Positions 16,773 through 25,685 of a stretch of DNA of 64,000 nucleotides are shown in pieces (position 1 is the first letter of the stretch; every line of letters begins with the position of its first letter). This stretch comes from Candidatus Anstonellales archaeon (GTDB lineage: Archaea > Micrarchaeota > Micrarchaeia > Anstonellales > CG1-02-47-40). Where the stretch lies: NCBI GenBank assembly GCA_038869735.1, contig JAWCQO010000003.1:1-64000 (forward strand), in the 5' to 3' direction. The notes beneath the pieces were generated by a model. That model was given only the letters and a program-made list of their open reading frames with translations, was not told the origin of the DNA and made no database searches. The position numbers and the translations under genes are program-made.

Positions 16773-18005
16773 ATGAGAGTCATAGCTGATCTTCATCTTC
16801 ATTCTCGCTATTCACGCGCAACAAGCCAAGACATGAATCTTGATGGTCTTTCACGGTGGGCAAAACTAAAGGGTATAAACGTTCTTGGCACGGGGGACTT
16901 TACTCACCCAAAATGGATAAGCGAGCTTGAGAAATTAATACCGGCAAACGACGGCATCTATACTTACAATGGTGTATACTTTATATTAAGCGTAGAGGTT
17001 TCAAACATTTTTTCCGTCGATAACAAGATTAAAAAAATTCACCAGATAGTGCTTTGTCCTTCACTTGAAATAGCCCGTCAGATAAACTCGGAGCTTGAAA
17101 AAAAGGCTGATCTTTCATCAGATGGAAGGCCGACCCTCGGTATGAGCGCAGCAGAGCTTGTTGAGATAATAATGTCAATATCTCCAAAAAATGTGGTTGT
17201 GCCAGCCCACATTTGGACTCCATGGTTTTCACTATTTGGCTCAAATTCTGGCTTTGATTCAATAGCCGAGTGTTATGAAGATATGAAAAAGCACATATTT
17301 GCTCTTGAAACAGGCTTGTCATCTGACCCGAAGATGAATTGGCGCCTTTCCACTCTTGATGACTATTCCCTTATATCAAACTCAGACGCTCATTCTCCCT
17401 CAAAACTCGGAAGAGAAGCCAACGTCTTTGAACTATCAGAGCTTACATACGACAGCCTTATTGGTGCAATAAAGTCAAAGGACAAGCAAAAATTCATCTG
17501 TACCTACGAGTTCTTTCCCCAAGAGGGAAAATATCACTACGATGGGCATAGAAGTTGCGGCGTTTCTCTTTCACCAAAACAAAGCAAACGATACGGAAAC
17601 ATCTGCCCTGTTTGCAAAAGTCCTATTACCATAGGCGTTTTACATCGTGTAGAAGAACTCGCTGATAGGGATGAAGGATTCATACCAAAAAATGCCATCC
17701 CCTTTGAGTCATTAGTACCTCTTCAAGAACTTATTGCAAAGGCGTTAAAAAAAGGAGAATTCACAAGCGCAGTTATGGAGGAATATAACCGCATTGTACG
17801 CTACTTTGGAAGCGAATTTGCTGCTTTACATGCAAAGGAAGAAGAACTAAGCATTGCAACCGACCAGAGAATCTCAAAAGCAATAATTAACATGCAGCAG
17901 GGAAAAATTCATATCACACCGGGATACGATGGAGTTTTTGGAAAGATTGAATTTTTTAAAAGCAATGAAGAAAGAGCAATCCAATCCACCCTTGGTGATT
18001 TTTAA
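16773..18005 (+). CDS. nucQ: Endonuclease Q, PHP-type DNA repair nuclease
   Basis: About 410 residues, an excellent fit to archaeal EndoQ. This enzyme nicks DNA on the 5' side of deaminated bases (uracil, hypoxanthine, xanthine) and abasic sites. The PHP domain begins ADLHLHSRYS (metal-binding His8 and His10) and continues through GTGDFTHP, VVPAHIW and SNSDAHSPSKLGREAN. A zinc-binding insert follows (HRSCGVSL to ICPVCKSP, about 263-290), then LHRVEELADR and a C-terminal helical part. I start at ATG 16773 because MRVIADLHLH begins the fold; an upstream ATG at 16755 adds six hydrophobic residues. It abuts the prenyltransferase gene by two bases. Confidence 0.92.
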   Translation: MRVIADLHLHSRYSRATSQDMNLDGLSRWAKLKGINVLGTGDFTHPKWISELEKLIPANDGIYTYNGVYFILSVEVSNIFSVDNKIKKIHQIVLCPSLEIARQINSELEKKADLSSDGRPTLGMSAAELVEIIMSISPKNVVVPAHIWTPWFSLFGSNSGFDSIAECYEDMKKHIFALETGLSSDPKMNWRLSTLDDYSLISNSDAHSPSKLGREANVFELSELTYDSLIGAIKSKDKQKFICTYEFFPQEGKYHYDGHRSCGVSLSPKQSKRYGNICPVCKSPITIGVLHRVEELADRDEGFIPKNAIPFESLVPLQELIAKALKKGEFTSAVMEEYNRIVRYFGSEFAALHAKEEELSIATDQRISKAIINMQQGKIHITPGYDGVFGKIEFFKSNEERAIQSTLGDF

Positions 18006-18007
18006 AG

Positions 18008-18886
18008 ATGAACGCAGGCTTTATTAGAAACTTTATACGCTTGACGAGGATTGAGCATGGTCTAGTCCTAATGCTTGCGGTTGCAACCGCAGAGATAATA
18101 GTTAAAAAAGACCTAAACTTTCTCTCAATCCCAATTCTTTTTTCTCTTTTTGTTCCACTACTAAACGAAATAGCTTCATTCTCACTCAACGACCTTCTGG
18201 ATATTGAGGCAGACAGAATAAACAGAAGGGTTGACAGACCACTTGTCAGCGGAGAGATAAAAAAAACGACATCCGTGTTGATAGCTATTGGTGGTTATGC
18301 GTTAAGCATCATTTTAGCAACTTTCATAAATAAAGTGTGCTTTCTAATAGCAACAGTCTTTGCCCTTCTCTCAATCGCATACAATTACCACCTCAAGACT
18401 CTTCCACTTGTCGGCAATCTATACATCGCAAGTTCTATGGCTATTCCATTCTTGTTTGGCAATCTGTCAGTTTCACCTTATCCGCATCCCTTAGTCCTTT
18501 CCATTTCGCTTCTGGCGTTCATGTCTGGTCTTGCTCGCGAAATAATAAAATCAGCAGAAGATTTAGAGGGCGACATAAAAGCTCGCAAGGCACAGACCTT
18601 ACCTGCATTAATAGGAGTTAAGTTTTCAGTTTTTCTTTCACTAGTCATTTATATCCTATTTATCCTATCTACCTCCATACCCTTTGCTTTTGGTCTCAAA
18701 CCAAACCCTCCCCTTCCCATACCATACCTTCCGCTAATGCTGATAATAGTGGCTGATTTTATCATTCTTTACTCCTCTATCCGGCTTATCTTCTCACAGG
18801 AAAAAGAGGTTCTCTCATTCTCAAGAAAGCTGTCATTGCTTGCTCTAATTGTCGGAATGCTTGGAATCTTCTTTGGAAGCATCTAA
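18008..18886 (+). CDS. UbiA prenyltransferase, probable DGGGP synthase
   Basis: A 292-residue polytopic prenyltransferase. Two Asp-rich motifs bind the Mg-prenyl diphosphate: NDLLDIEADRINRRVDRP (about 62-79) and AEDLEGDIKARKAQTLP (about 181-197). In archaea this subgroup usually adds the second geranylgeranyl chain to geranylgeranylglyceryl phosphate in ether-lipid synthesis. Other UbiA members (heme O, quinones) are less likely, since no such pathway is visible. It starts two bases after the EndoQ stop, so it is probably cotranscribed. Confidence 0.85.
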   Translation: MNAGFIRNFIRLTRIEHGLVLMLAVATAEIIVKKDLNFLSIPILFSLFVPLLNEIASFSLNDLLDIEADRINRRVDRPLVSGEIKKTTSVLIAIGGYALSIILATFINKVCFLIATVFALLSIAYNYHLKTLPLVGNLYIASSMAIPFLFGNLSVSPYPHPLVLSISLLAFMSGLAREIIKSAEDLEGDIKARKAQTLPALIGVKFSVFLSLVIYILFILSTSIPFAFGLKPNPPLPIPYLPLMLIIVADFIILYSSIRLIFSQEKEVLSFSRKLSLLALIVGMLGIFFGSI

Positions 18887-19070
18887 TATACAAAAAACCT
18901 TAAAGCTAAAAAGGCAAAAATGCAGGAAAGAAGACAAGCCAGCCGTTATGCCAACGAGGAGAAGGAGGCACTGCATCATACTAAAACTTTATTAACTACA
19001 CGTTACTAACTAAAATAGCTTAATATTAACTACAAGATTAACTACAAGAGCTCAACTTCAAAAAGGGGGG

Positions 19071-19952
19071 ATGGTTCTGCTAGTAATCACAAGTACAAGT
19101 CTTCCACTAAAACTATTCAGAAAAGGCAAAGTAAGAGACACTTATGATTACGGTCAAAATCTCCTAATGGTTGCTACCGATCGCCTTTCAGCTTTTGATG
19201 TAGTATTCAACGAAGGAATTCCGTTTAAGGGAATAATCCTAACCCAACTCTCCCTCTTTTGGTTTGATAAGTTAAAAGACTTAGTCAAAAACCATCTTAT
19301 CTCAACAGAGATACCTTCTGTTCTTCCAAAGTACCTCAAGGATAGAAGTATGATAGTAAAAAGAGCCAAACCTCTCCCTGCCGAATTTATAGTTCGCGGA
19401 TATCTTGCAGGAAGCGGCCTTAAAGACTATCTTGCAACCGGAAAGATTTCCGGAATAGAGCTACCCTCCGGATTAAAAAATTCAAGCAAACTACCACACC
19501 CTATACTAACTCCATCTACAAAGGCAGAAAAAGGACACGACCAAAACATCACAGCAGAAGAGCTAAAAGCCCTAATTGGAGAAGAGACATACGCCAAGGC
19601 AGAGAGCATGGCCATAAAAATATACAAAAGAGCAGCTGAATTTGCAGAGGAAAAAGGAATTATACTGGCAGATACGAAATTTGAATTTGGAAAGTATGAA
19701 GACGACATAATCCTTATAGATGAAGTACTCACCCCTGATTCCTCAAGATACTGGCCAAAGGAGCGATACAAAGAGGGAGAAAATCAAGAATCTTACGACA
19801 AGCAGTACGTGCGAGACTATTTAGAAAAAATTGGATGGAACAAGCAGCCTCCTCCACCCTCTCTCCCACAACACATAATAGAGAATACTTCAAAAAAGTA
19901 CATTGAAATTTATACAAAACTAACTGGAAAACACTGGGATTTTGGTGATTAA
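19071..19952 (+). CDS. purC: SAICAR synthase
   Basis: A 293-residue enzyme of purine synthesis that joins CAIR and aspartate. Family motifs are clear: KLFRKGKVRDTYDYG for ATP binding, ATDRLSAFDVVF, FIVRGYLAGSGLKDYLATG and DTKFEFGKY with IDEVLTPDSSRYWP. Length matches the longer yeast-like form rather than the short 240-residue bacterial form. A purine-rich AAAAAGGGGGG lies directly before the ATG. It is followed with no gap by purE. The preceding 184 bases carry short AT-rich repetitions (TTAACTACAAGA) and no supported gene. Confidence 0.96.
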   Translation: MVLLVITSTSLPLKLFRKGKVRDTYDYGQNLLMVATDRLSAFDVVFNEGIPFKGIILTQLSLFWFDKLKDLVKNHLISTEIPSVLPKYLKDRSMIVKRAKPLPAEFIVRGYLAGSGLKDYLATGKISGIELPSGLKNSSKLPHPILTPSTKAEKGHDQNITAEELKALIGEETYAKAESMAIKIYKRAAEFAEEKGIILADTKFEFGKYEDDIILIDEVLTPDSSRYWPKERYKEGENQESYDKQYVRDYLEKIGWNKQPPPPSLPQHIIENTSKKYIEIYTKLTGKHWDFGD

Positions 19953-20402
19953 ATGGCGCGAGTGCATATAATTTTGGGAAGCAAATCCGATGAGGAGATT
20001 GCAAAAAAATGCGCAGACGTTCTAAGCGAGTTTGGAGTTGAATACGAAATTGAAGTTGCAAGTGCTCATCGTAATCCTGAAAAGCTGGAGGCCATAGTGC
20101 AGTCAAGTGACGCCGATTTATTTATAGCCATAGCTGGTCTTTCAGCAGCCCTGCCTGGAGCAATAGCAGCTAAAACTATAAAGCCAGTTATAGGCGTTCC
20201 GCTTAATGTAAAGCTTGAAGGTTTGGATGCTCTCCTCTCTACTATGCAAATGCCTTCAGGAGTGCCGGTAGCCACTGTCGGCATAGACAACTGGAAGAAT
20301 GCAGCTATTCTTGCAGTAGAGGTACTTGCAGTCGCGAACAAAAATCTTAAAACCAAATTGGAAGACTACAAGGCAAGAATGAAAAGAGAAGGAGGAAAAT
20401 AA
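19953..20402 (+). CDS. purE: PurE-family AIR carboxylase or mutase
   Basis: A 149-residue PurE with GSKSDEEIA at the N-terminus and SAHRNPEKL. Class I PurE (N5-CAIR mutase) normally has AGGAAHLPG; here the loop reads AGLSAALPG, so the conserved histidine is replaced by alanine. That may indicate a class II AIR carboxylase that uses CO2 directly and needs no PurK, but class cannot be settled by eye. It starts directly after the purC stop codon, so the two consecutive steps are made from one transcript. No other purine genes are in the window. Confidence 0.93.
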   Translation: MARVHIILGSKSDEEIAKKCADVLSEFGVEYEIEVASAHRNPEKLEAIVQSSDADLFIAIAGLSAALPGAIAAKTIKPVIGVPLNVKLEGLDALLSTMQMPSGVPVATVGIDNWKNAAILAVEVLAVANKNLKTKLEDYKARMKREGGK

Positions 20403-20496
20403 AAAACCTAAAAATTAAAATAAAAAATAAAAAAGCGCGCCCTTCTCCATCCATCATATAAATTCTCTAAAACGATTATGGCTGGCTGTGTTTTAA

Positions 20497-21078
20497 GTGA
20501 GAAAGAACAAATACAACCCGCACTTTCCACCAATTCTTTTGCGATTAAAGAGAGGCCCACAGGTCCTCCTACCAAAAGACATAGGCCTAATTCTGGGGTT
20601 TAGTGGTGCAGGCAAAAACAGCAGATGTCTCGATGCAGGTTCTGGAAGTGGCTTTCTTGCAATAGCCCTTGGAAACGTTTGTAAATCAGTTGTCTCCTAT
20701 GAGTGGCGCGAAGATTTTTTCTTACTCGCACAAGAAAACGTCTCACGATCGGGATTAAAGAATGTAAAAATAGTGAAGAGAAATATATTTGATGGCATAA
20801 AGGAAAGAAACCTTGATTTAATCACTCTTGACATGGCCAATTCTGATAGGATAGTCGGAATAGCCTACAAAGCTCTCAAAGTTGGTGGCTTTCTTGTAGG
20901 CTATCTCCCCCATGCTGAACAGGTTCAGAAGTTCGCATTCCAATGCAGGCTTGCGGGCTTTTCAGAAGTCTTCACCCTCGAATCCATAGTTAGAGAATAT
21001 CTCGCGCATGATTCAGGTTTCAGGCCTCAGAACATGGGCCTAACTCACACAGCCTACCTTGTATTTGCAAAAAAATAA
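20497..21078 (+). CDS. TrmI-like tRNA (adenine-N1)-methyltransferase
   Basis: A 193-residue class I SAM-dependent methyltransferase. Motif I is LDAGSGSGFLAIAL (about 45-58), followed by SYEWREDFFLLAQENV and LITLDMAN. The end, FRPQNMGLTHTAYLVFAKK, resembles the TrmI C-terminus. TrmI methylates A57/A58 of tRNA and is usually about 250 residues with an N-terminal beta domain. That domain is almost absent here, leaving only a short PQVLLPKDIGLIL lead-in. Start is GTG 20497, preceded by a TATA-like CATATAAA. Function is probable rather than certain because of the shortened N-terminus. Confidence 0.75.
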   Translation: MRKNKYNPHFPPILLRLKRGPQVLLPKDIGLILGFSGAGKNSRCLDAGSGSGFLAIALGNVCKSVVSYEWREDFFLLAQENVSRSGLKNVKIVKRNIFDGIKERNLDLITLDMANSDRIVGIAYKALKVGGFLVGYLPHAEQVQKFAFQCRLAGFSEVFTLESIVREYLAHDSGFRPQNMGLTHTAYLVFAKK

Positions 21079-21148
21079 AAACTACTCAAAATTTAGTAAC
21101 TACTCTTTTAATCCTCATTTTAAATCTTTATTGTGGAAGAGAAACGAT

Positions 21149-21158
21149 TAAGGAGGTG
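21149..21158 (+). promoter_or_regulatory. Strong Shine-Dalgarno before sod
   Basis: AAGGAGGTGG lies eight bases before ATG 21167, the strongest ribosome binding site I noticed in the window. With a TATA-like TTTTAAATCT at 21118-21127 it suggests high expression with a leader of moderate length. Confidence 0.7.
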
Positions 21159-21166
21159 GCGACAAT

Positions 21167-21778
21167 ATGAAGAAATTTGAACTACCAGATTTGCCATATT
21201 CGTATGATGCTCTTGAACCATATATCTCAAAGCAAATAATGGAACTCCACCATAAGAAGCACCATCTAGCGTACGTAAACGGCGCAAACGCTGCTGTTGA
21301 TAAGCTTGAAAATTCACGCAAGGGAAAAGCTGAGATTGACATTAAAGCAACCCTCAGGGACCTTTCATTCAATCTCTCCGGTCATCTTCTTCATAAAGTT
21401 TTTTGGCAAAATATGGCTCCACCTTCAAAAAGCGGAGGCGAAACTCCTGGGGGGGAAGTAGGAGACAGGATAGACGAAAATTTTGGCTCATTTGAAGCTT
21501 TCAAAAAAGAATTCTCTTCAGCTGCAAAATCAGTTGAGGGAAGCGGCTGGGCTGCACTAATACTTGAGCCTACCTCCGAGCGCTTATTTGTTATTCAGAT
21601 TGAAAAGCACAATCTTCTATCCCTTCCGCGCCAAAAGCCAATTTTGGTTCTGGACGTGTGGGAGCATGCATACTATCTTCAATATCTAAATGACAGAGCA
21701 AAATATGTTGACAATTTCTGGTCTATAATAAACTGGGACGATGTAAGCAAAAGACTCGAGAAATGCTCCAATAAATAG
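21167..21778 (+). CDS. sod: Fe/Mn superoxide dismutase
   Basis: A 203-residue enzyme that converts superoxide to oxygen and peroxide. Metal ligands are visible: His28 in MELHHKKHH, the second His in GHLLHKVFWQNM, and Asp and His in DVWEHAYYLQY. GSGWAALIL and the later IEKHNL match archaeal members of the family. Sequence alone does not decide iron or manganese. The protein has no signal peptide, so it should be cytoplasmic. It precedes an exported cupredoxin gene by 23 bases, which suggests a joint oxidative-stress or copper-related unit. Confidence 0.96.
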   Translation: MKKFELPDLPYSYDALEPYISKQIMELHHKKHHLAYVNGANAAVDKLENSRKGKAEIDIKATLRDLSFNLSGHLLHKVFWQNMAPPSKSGGETPGGEVGDRIDENFGSFEAFKKEFSSAAKSVEGSGWAALILEPTSERLFVIQIEKHNLLSLPRQKPILVLDVWEHAYYLQYLNDRAKYVDNFWSIINWDDVSKRLEKCSNK

Positions 21779-21801
21779 GAGGGGAGGTTGAAACTTTTAA
21801 C

Positions 21802-22302
21802 ATGAAAATCACAATTGCTCTATCACTGGTCTTCCTTTCTCTTCTCTCCATGCTTCTTCTTGGCTGCACGCAAGTATCAGAGAGAAGCCAGCCAGCATCT
21901 CAACAAACAAACAACCTCGAGAAAGAAAACACAGGTTCAGCTTCTTCTGATAAGACCGCTGGTGAGACCCTCCAGCAACAAAATTCTGAGCCACAAGCAC
22001 CTGAAACTCATATTGTAAGGATGGAAGATGGGGGATACACTCCTTCTACTCTCACAATTAAGAAAGGAGATACTGTAATCTTTATAAATTATGGAACAAG
22101 GCCAAACTGGCCTGCAAGTGCAAACCATCCTACCCATGAGGTATATCCAGAAGGAGGAGGATGCATATCAAGTGCATTTGATGCGTGTAGAGGGCTATTA
22201 CCAGGAGAAAACTTTACCTTTGTCTTTAACAAGATAGGCGAATGGGGTTATCACAATCACTTACAGCCAACTTCAAGAGGAAAAATAATAGTTCAGCAAT
22301 AG
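21802..22302 (+). CDS. Cupredoxin lipoprotein
   Basis: 166 residues. An N-terminal hydrophobic segment ends in LLLGC (Cys22), a lipobox-like site. A Ser/Gln-rich linker (about 23-65) leads to a plastocyanin-like domain (about 70-166). Type 1 copper ligands are visible: His in NHPTHEVYP, Cys in DACRGLLPGE and His in GYHNHLQP. It should be an electron carrier or copper-binding protein tethered to the outer face of the membrane. The sequence between the first His and the Cys is longer than in plastocyanin. No oxidase or denitrification partner lies nearby; the superoxide dismutase upstream is the only functional hint. Confidence 0.87.
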   Translation: MKITIALSLVFLSLLSMLLLGCTQVSERSQPASQQTNNLEKENTGSASSDKTAGETLQQQNSEPQAPETHIVRMEDGGYTPSTLTIKKGDTVIFINYGTRPNWPASANHPTHEVYPEGGGCISSAFDACRGLLPGENFTFVFNKIGEWGYHNHLQPTSRGKIIVQQ

Positions 22303-22377
22303 CGGCTAACTAACTGAGCAACTGCAGATTGCAAAGTTCCACAAGCAATTTTAAATATGCTTTCCTTACACTAATCC

Positions 22378-24369
22378 GTGAAACAAAAAGGCCAGGCATC
22401 TCTTGAATACTTGATAATTACTGCCCTTGGAATATCTCTTATAGCTTCTCTTTTCTATTTTGGAATAAATTATTCTACAGATAACATTCGCTCAACACTC
22501 GCTAAAACTACAGTTGAGAAGTTGTCTCGAGAAGTCGATTACATACATTCTCTTGGTCCCGGCTCACGAGAAAGCATAAACATATACATTCCGGAAGGAA
22601 CAACCAAATTTTCCATATCCGGAAATACAATCCATATGCAAATAGCCCTTTCAAGTGGAATCTCAGATGTATTCTCCAACACGCAGGCACAGCTTATAGG
22701 CTCACTCCCAACCAATCCAGGAGCTTACAACATAAATCTGTTTCATACAGATAGCGGAAAGATACTAATCGGAGACTCTTACCTTTCCTGCTATCCTGAC
22801 TCAATAGTCAAGACTCTTATCCAAGGAGAAAACTCAACAGCTTTGGTCTATCTAACAAACAAAGGAGAAACAAATCTAAGCCAAATACTTGCATCGTTGA
22901 GCAGCAACTTGGGGGGCTCTCTAACTATAAGTCGCCAACCAGAAAGTACGCTAGAGCCCGGCAAAAATTCAAGTGTTGAGTTGCTGTTTTCCACTCAAAA
23001 TCAGCGGGTAGGTGCTTATTCAGGCATGCTAATCGCAAATGCAAGTGGTGGGAGTGAATGCAGCACACTAATAACCCTCTCAGTTACTTCAACTCAGATA
23101 GAGGACACACAAGGTCCAGCTGTCACAACACTAAACATATCTCCGCCAAATCCCAATTCAGCGGATAGAATTGTAGTTAGCGCAATGGGAGATGAAACCT
23201 CAACAGGCAACAACACAGTATCTTCATGCCTGGCAGATATTGATTATGCAGAAATCTGGAACGCAATGTCTGCCAAAGACGGTTTTTATGATGAAATAAG
23301 AGAAGAAGTATTTTATGAGATAGGACTGCTATCTTCTGGACAGCATGTGGTAAGAGTCAAGTGCCTGGACTCACTCTCAAATGCTGGACAAACAGCCACC
23401 CATTCCTTTTTTGTTAATGCAAGCATTTCTGACAACATAGGTCCCTCGATTTCTTATCTTAACATCACGCCTACTAATCCAAACGAAAGCAGCCAGATAA
23501 CAGTTGATGCCATAGCTGACGAGCTACTAAGCGGAGGTTCACGCATATCCTCCTGCGAAATTGGATTGGATTATAATGGAACATGGCAAAATATGACTGC
23601 TATAGATGGGGCATACGATGAAGTCGTCGAATCCGTTACCTACAACTTAGGAAATCTAAGCGCAGGGAGCCACACAATACGCATAAAGTGTACTGATTCC
23701 CTCTCCAATACGGGTCCCTCAACCATCTTGGGCTTTATTGTAACACAAAGCGAAGAATCAAGAAACAAACTACTCCTGCTTTCTGCTTCATCAATCCCAG
23801 GCCAAGATGCCGATGAAAACCGCTGGATTGCATGGTTGCAATACTACTCCTCATCAAACAGACTAAACTGGAGCTTTGATGTTTTTACATATACTGACGT
23901 CACCTCAAACAATTTGAATCTTTCAACCTACAAAGTTGCTATTTTAGTTGGAGCTCCCTCTTCTGACGATAATTTCTACAATCTTCTGAGAAGCTACAAG
24001 AATTCCGGCCATTTCATAATCTTACTGGGGAAAGCCTTTATCTATGGGGGAATGAATCTAAATCTCACAACAAGTACTTCATCCTCCATATCCAGAGACG
24101 CTTTGATAGTGATAACTTCCCATCCTGTAACCTCAGGATATGCAATCAACAATGAATACGCAACAACTACCTCCAATGCCGCAATCTATTACAACACAAG
24201 ATATAGAGGAACAAATATACTTTCAATTGAAGGATATCCAACAAGAACAGTTACTGCAGAGCACGAGCGCGTAATAAGCTTTGGTGTTAGCCGTCCTGAC
24301 ATTCTTACAGCGGACGGTGAAACGTTTGTCAGTAGAATAATCAACTATTCTATCGCAAACTCACGATGA
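22378..24369 (+). CDS. Class III signal-peptide surface protein with repeated domain
   Basis: 663 residues from GTG 22378, leaderless judging by the TATA-like TTTTAAATA about 28 bases upstream. The N-terminus MKQKGQASLEYLIITALG is a class III signal peptide, cut before QASLEYL by a FlaK/PibD-type peptidase, so the protein should enter a pilus-like assembly. Two tandem domains of about 110 residues, each starting GPxxxxLNIxPxNPN and ending RxKCxDSLSNxG (about 245-345 and 357-455), look like Ig-type beta modules. The rest is a unique domain with LLLLSASSIPGQDADENRW that resembles a glutamine-amidotransferase-like fold only loosely. Many N-x-S/T sites make it a plausible AglB substrate. It heads the pilus locus. 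Confidence 0.82.
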   Translation: MKQKGQASLEYLIITALGISLIASLFYFGINYSTDNIRSTLAKTTVEKLSREVDYIHSLGPGSRESINIYIPEGTTKFSISGNTIHMQIALSSGISDVFSNTQAQLIGSLPTNPGAYNINLFHTDSGKILIGDSYLSCYPDSIVKTLIQGENSTALVYLTNKGETNLSQILASLSSNLGGSLTISRQPESTLEPGKNSSVELLFSTQNQRVGAYSGMLIANASGGSECSTLITLSVTSTQIEDTQGPAVTTLNISPPNPNSADRIVVSAMGDETSTGNNTVSSCLADIDYAEIWNAMSAKDGFYDEIREEVFYEIGLLSSGQHVVRVKCLDSLSNAGQTATHSFFVNASISDNIGPSISYLNITPTNPNESSQITVDAIADELLSGGSRISSCEIGLDYNGTWQNMTAIDGAYDEVVESVTYNLGNLSAGSHTIRIKCTDSLSNTGPSTILGFIVTQSEESRNKLLLLSASSIPGQDADENRWIAWLQYYSSSNRLNWSFDVFTYTDVTSNNLNLSTYKVAILVGAPSSDDNFYNLLRSYKNSGHFIILLGKAFIYGGMNLNLTTSTSSSISRDALIVITSHPVTSGYAINNEYATTTSNAAIYYNTRYRGTNILSIEGYPTRTVTAEHERVISFGVSRPDILTADGETFVSRIINYSIANSR

Positions 24370-24378
24370 GGTAGAGAT

Positions 24379-24786
24379 ATGAAAAAAAAGAAGGCTCATG
24401 CGGGAATTGAGTTTCTTATAATGTTCTTTTTTGTCCTGTCAGCGTTTGCATTTGTAGTTTCTCTTCACTCACTCTATACTGAAGAAGCATCAAAAATAGT
24501 AACTTCAGTCAAATCAAACGAGATGTGTCTTGCAATATCCGGCGCGTTTAATGCGCTTTATCCTCTTGGAGAGGGTTCTTCATATCTTCTAAATCTCTCA
24601 ACTTACCCCCGGGCCCAGAACCACAGTGTCTGGATATCAATCGAGCAGCAGCGTATAGTGGTAGACAAGGTTTCCTGTCCCTTAAGCTTTCCTATGCTTT
24701 CAAGTATCACTAATTCATCTTTTTTTCAGATTGAAAGAAATTTGTTTTTAAGAAATTCAGGCGGAGTGATGGTAATTGAGCAATAA
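24379..24786 (+). CDS. Minor pilin-like protein
   Basis: 135 residues. MKKKKAHAGIEFLIMFFFVLSAFAF has the basic stretch, Ala-Gly processing site and Glu+5-like residue of a class III signal peptide, followed by one hydrophobic helix. The rest is a short extracellular domain with two cysteines and NLS/NHS/NSS glycosylation sequons. Overlaps the next gene by 11 bases. Not recognised as a named family; pilus role is inferred from signal and position. Confidence 0.75.
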   Translation: MKKKKAHAGIEFLIMFFFVLSAFAFVVSLHSLYTEEASKIVTSVKSNEMCLAISGAFNALYPLGEGSSYLLNLSTYPRAQNHSVWISIEQQRIVVDKVSCPLSFPMLSSITNSSFFQIERNLFLRNSGGVMVIEQ

Positions 24787-25261
24787 AAACCACTATGTCA
24801 CAGGGCAGCTCATATCCATAGATGCTGTTGTTTCCCTAATCGCGCTTATTTTTATAATCCTCTTATTTTTGTATCATTGGACAGAAGGTATCAAAATCAC
24901 AAGCAATCTTGTAAGAAGAAATGGAATGGAGCAGTCAGCAATTGTTGCTTCAGATATTCTCTTAAAGTCTTCAGGCTATCCCCATAATTGGAATCAGTCA
25001 AATGTACAGGCAATCGGGCTTGCTTCCTCACCCCACGTACTTTCAGTAGATAAGATATTAGCATTCAAGAATATATCATACAACACATCAAAGAAACTCC
25101 TTGGCATAGTTGATGAGTTTTATTTTTATATAGACGATATCGAGGGAAATAGGATACACGAAGTTGGAAATTCCACATCAAGCGAGCTCTCTATCTCTGT
25201 TGTGAGGTTCGCGCTTCTTGATGGAAAAATGGTAAGAGTAGGGATGCTGATACATGGGTAA
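24776..25261 (+). CDS. Membrane-anchored pseudopilin-like protein
   Basis: 161 residues from TTG 24776, overlapping the previous gene. TGQLISIDAVVSLIALIFIILLFLYHW gives a single N-terminal helix with an Asp in the position where pilins often carry Glu. The C-terminal extracytoplasmic part has several N-x-S/T sites. This TGQLISIDA/FTLDAVLAL pattern is shared with the next gene, so the two are probably related subunits. No named family recognised. Confidence 0.72.
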   Translation: MSNKNHYVTGQLISIDAVVSLIALIFIILLFLYHWTEGIKITSNLVRRNGMEQSAIVASDILLKSSGYPHNWNQSNVQAIGLASSPHVLSVDKILAFKNISYNTSKKLLGIVDEFYFYIDDIEGNRIHEVGNSTSSELSISVVRFALLDGKMVRVGMLIHG

Positions 25262-25685
25262 AGGATTTATATTTACGCTTGATGCCGTTCTTGCGCTATT
25301 TTTAGTATTCTTACTCTTACCAACTATGATATACCTGCTCCGAGGCATACAACCACCAAATTCTCTGCTTCTATTGGAGAAGAAATCAAATGATGCACTC
25401 GCAGTCCTTGGAAAAAACGGCGAGTTGGCAACTCTCAATGCATCGTCTCTCAACGCCTCTCTTACCAACCTTCTTAGAGGGCTTTCATGGCATCTTGAGA
25501 TAAAGTATTACAATTATTCAGGAAGTTTTTTAGAGGCAGGCTCGCTATCTGTTGGAAGTCAGCCACCAATCGATTCTCCAATAATTGTTTCGTCTAGTCG
25601 ACTTTTTTTGGTTCCAAATCCTGAAAAAGGGGTAAAATACTACGGCATCGCAAGGTTATCTATATGGCAGAAAAAAAAGGAGTAG
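25254..25685 (+). CDS. Membrane-anchored pseudopilin-like protein
   Basis: 143 residues. MGKGFIFTLDAVLALFLVFLLLP is an N-terminal anchor with FTLDAVLA resembling the preceding protein's ISIDAVVS. Its start overlaps the preceding stop by eight bases and its end overlaps the next gene by 22 bases. Probably a minor subunit of the same pilus-like structure; the function is inferred from context. Confidence 0.72.
   Translation: MGKGFIFTLDAVLALFLVFLLLPTMIYLLRGIQPPNSLLLLEKKSNDALAVLGKNGELATLNASSLNASLTNLLRGLSWHLEIKYYNYSGSFLEAGSLSVGSQPPIDSPIIVSSSRLFLVPNPEKGVKYYGIARLSIWQKKKE

Noticed and set aside
18920-19009. 29-codon frame (MQERRQASRY...) before purC
   Set aside because: No ribosome binding site and no recognisable motif; too short to support.
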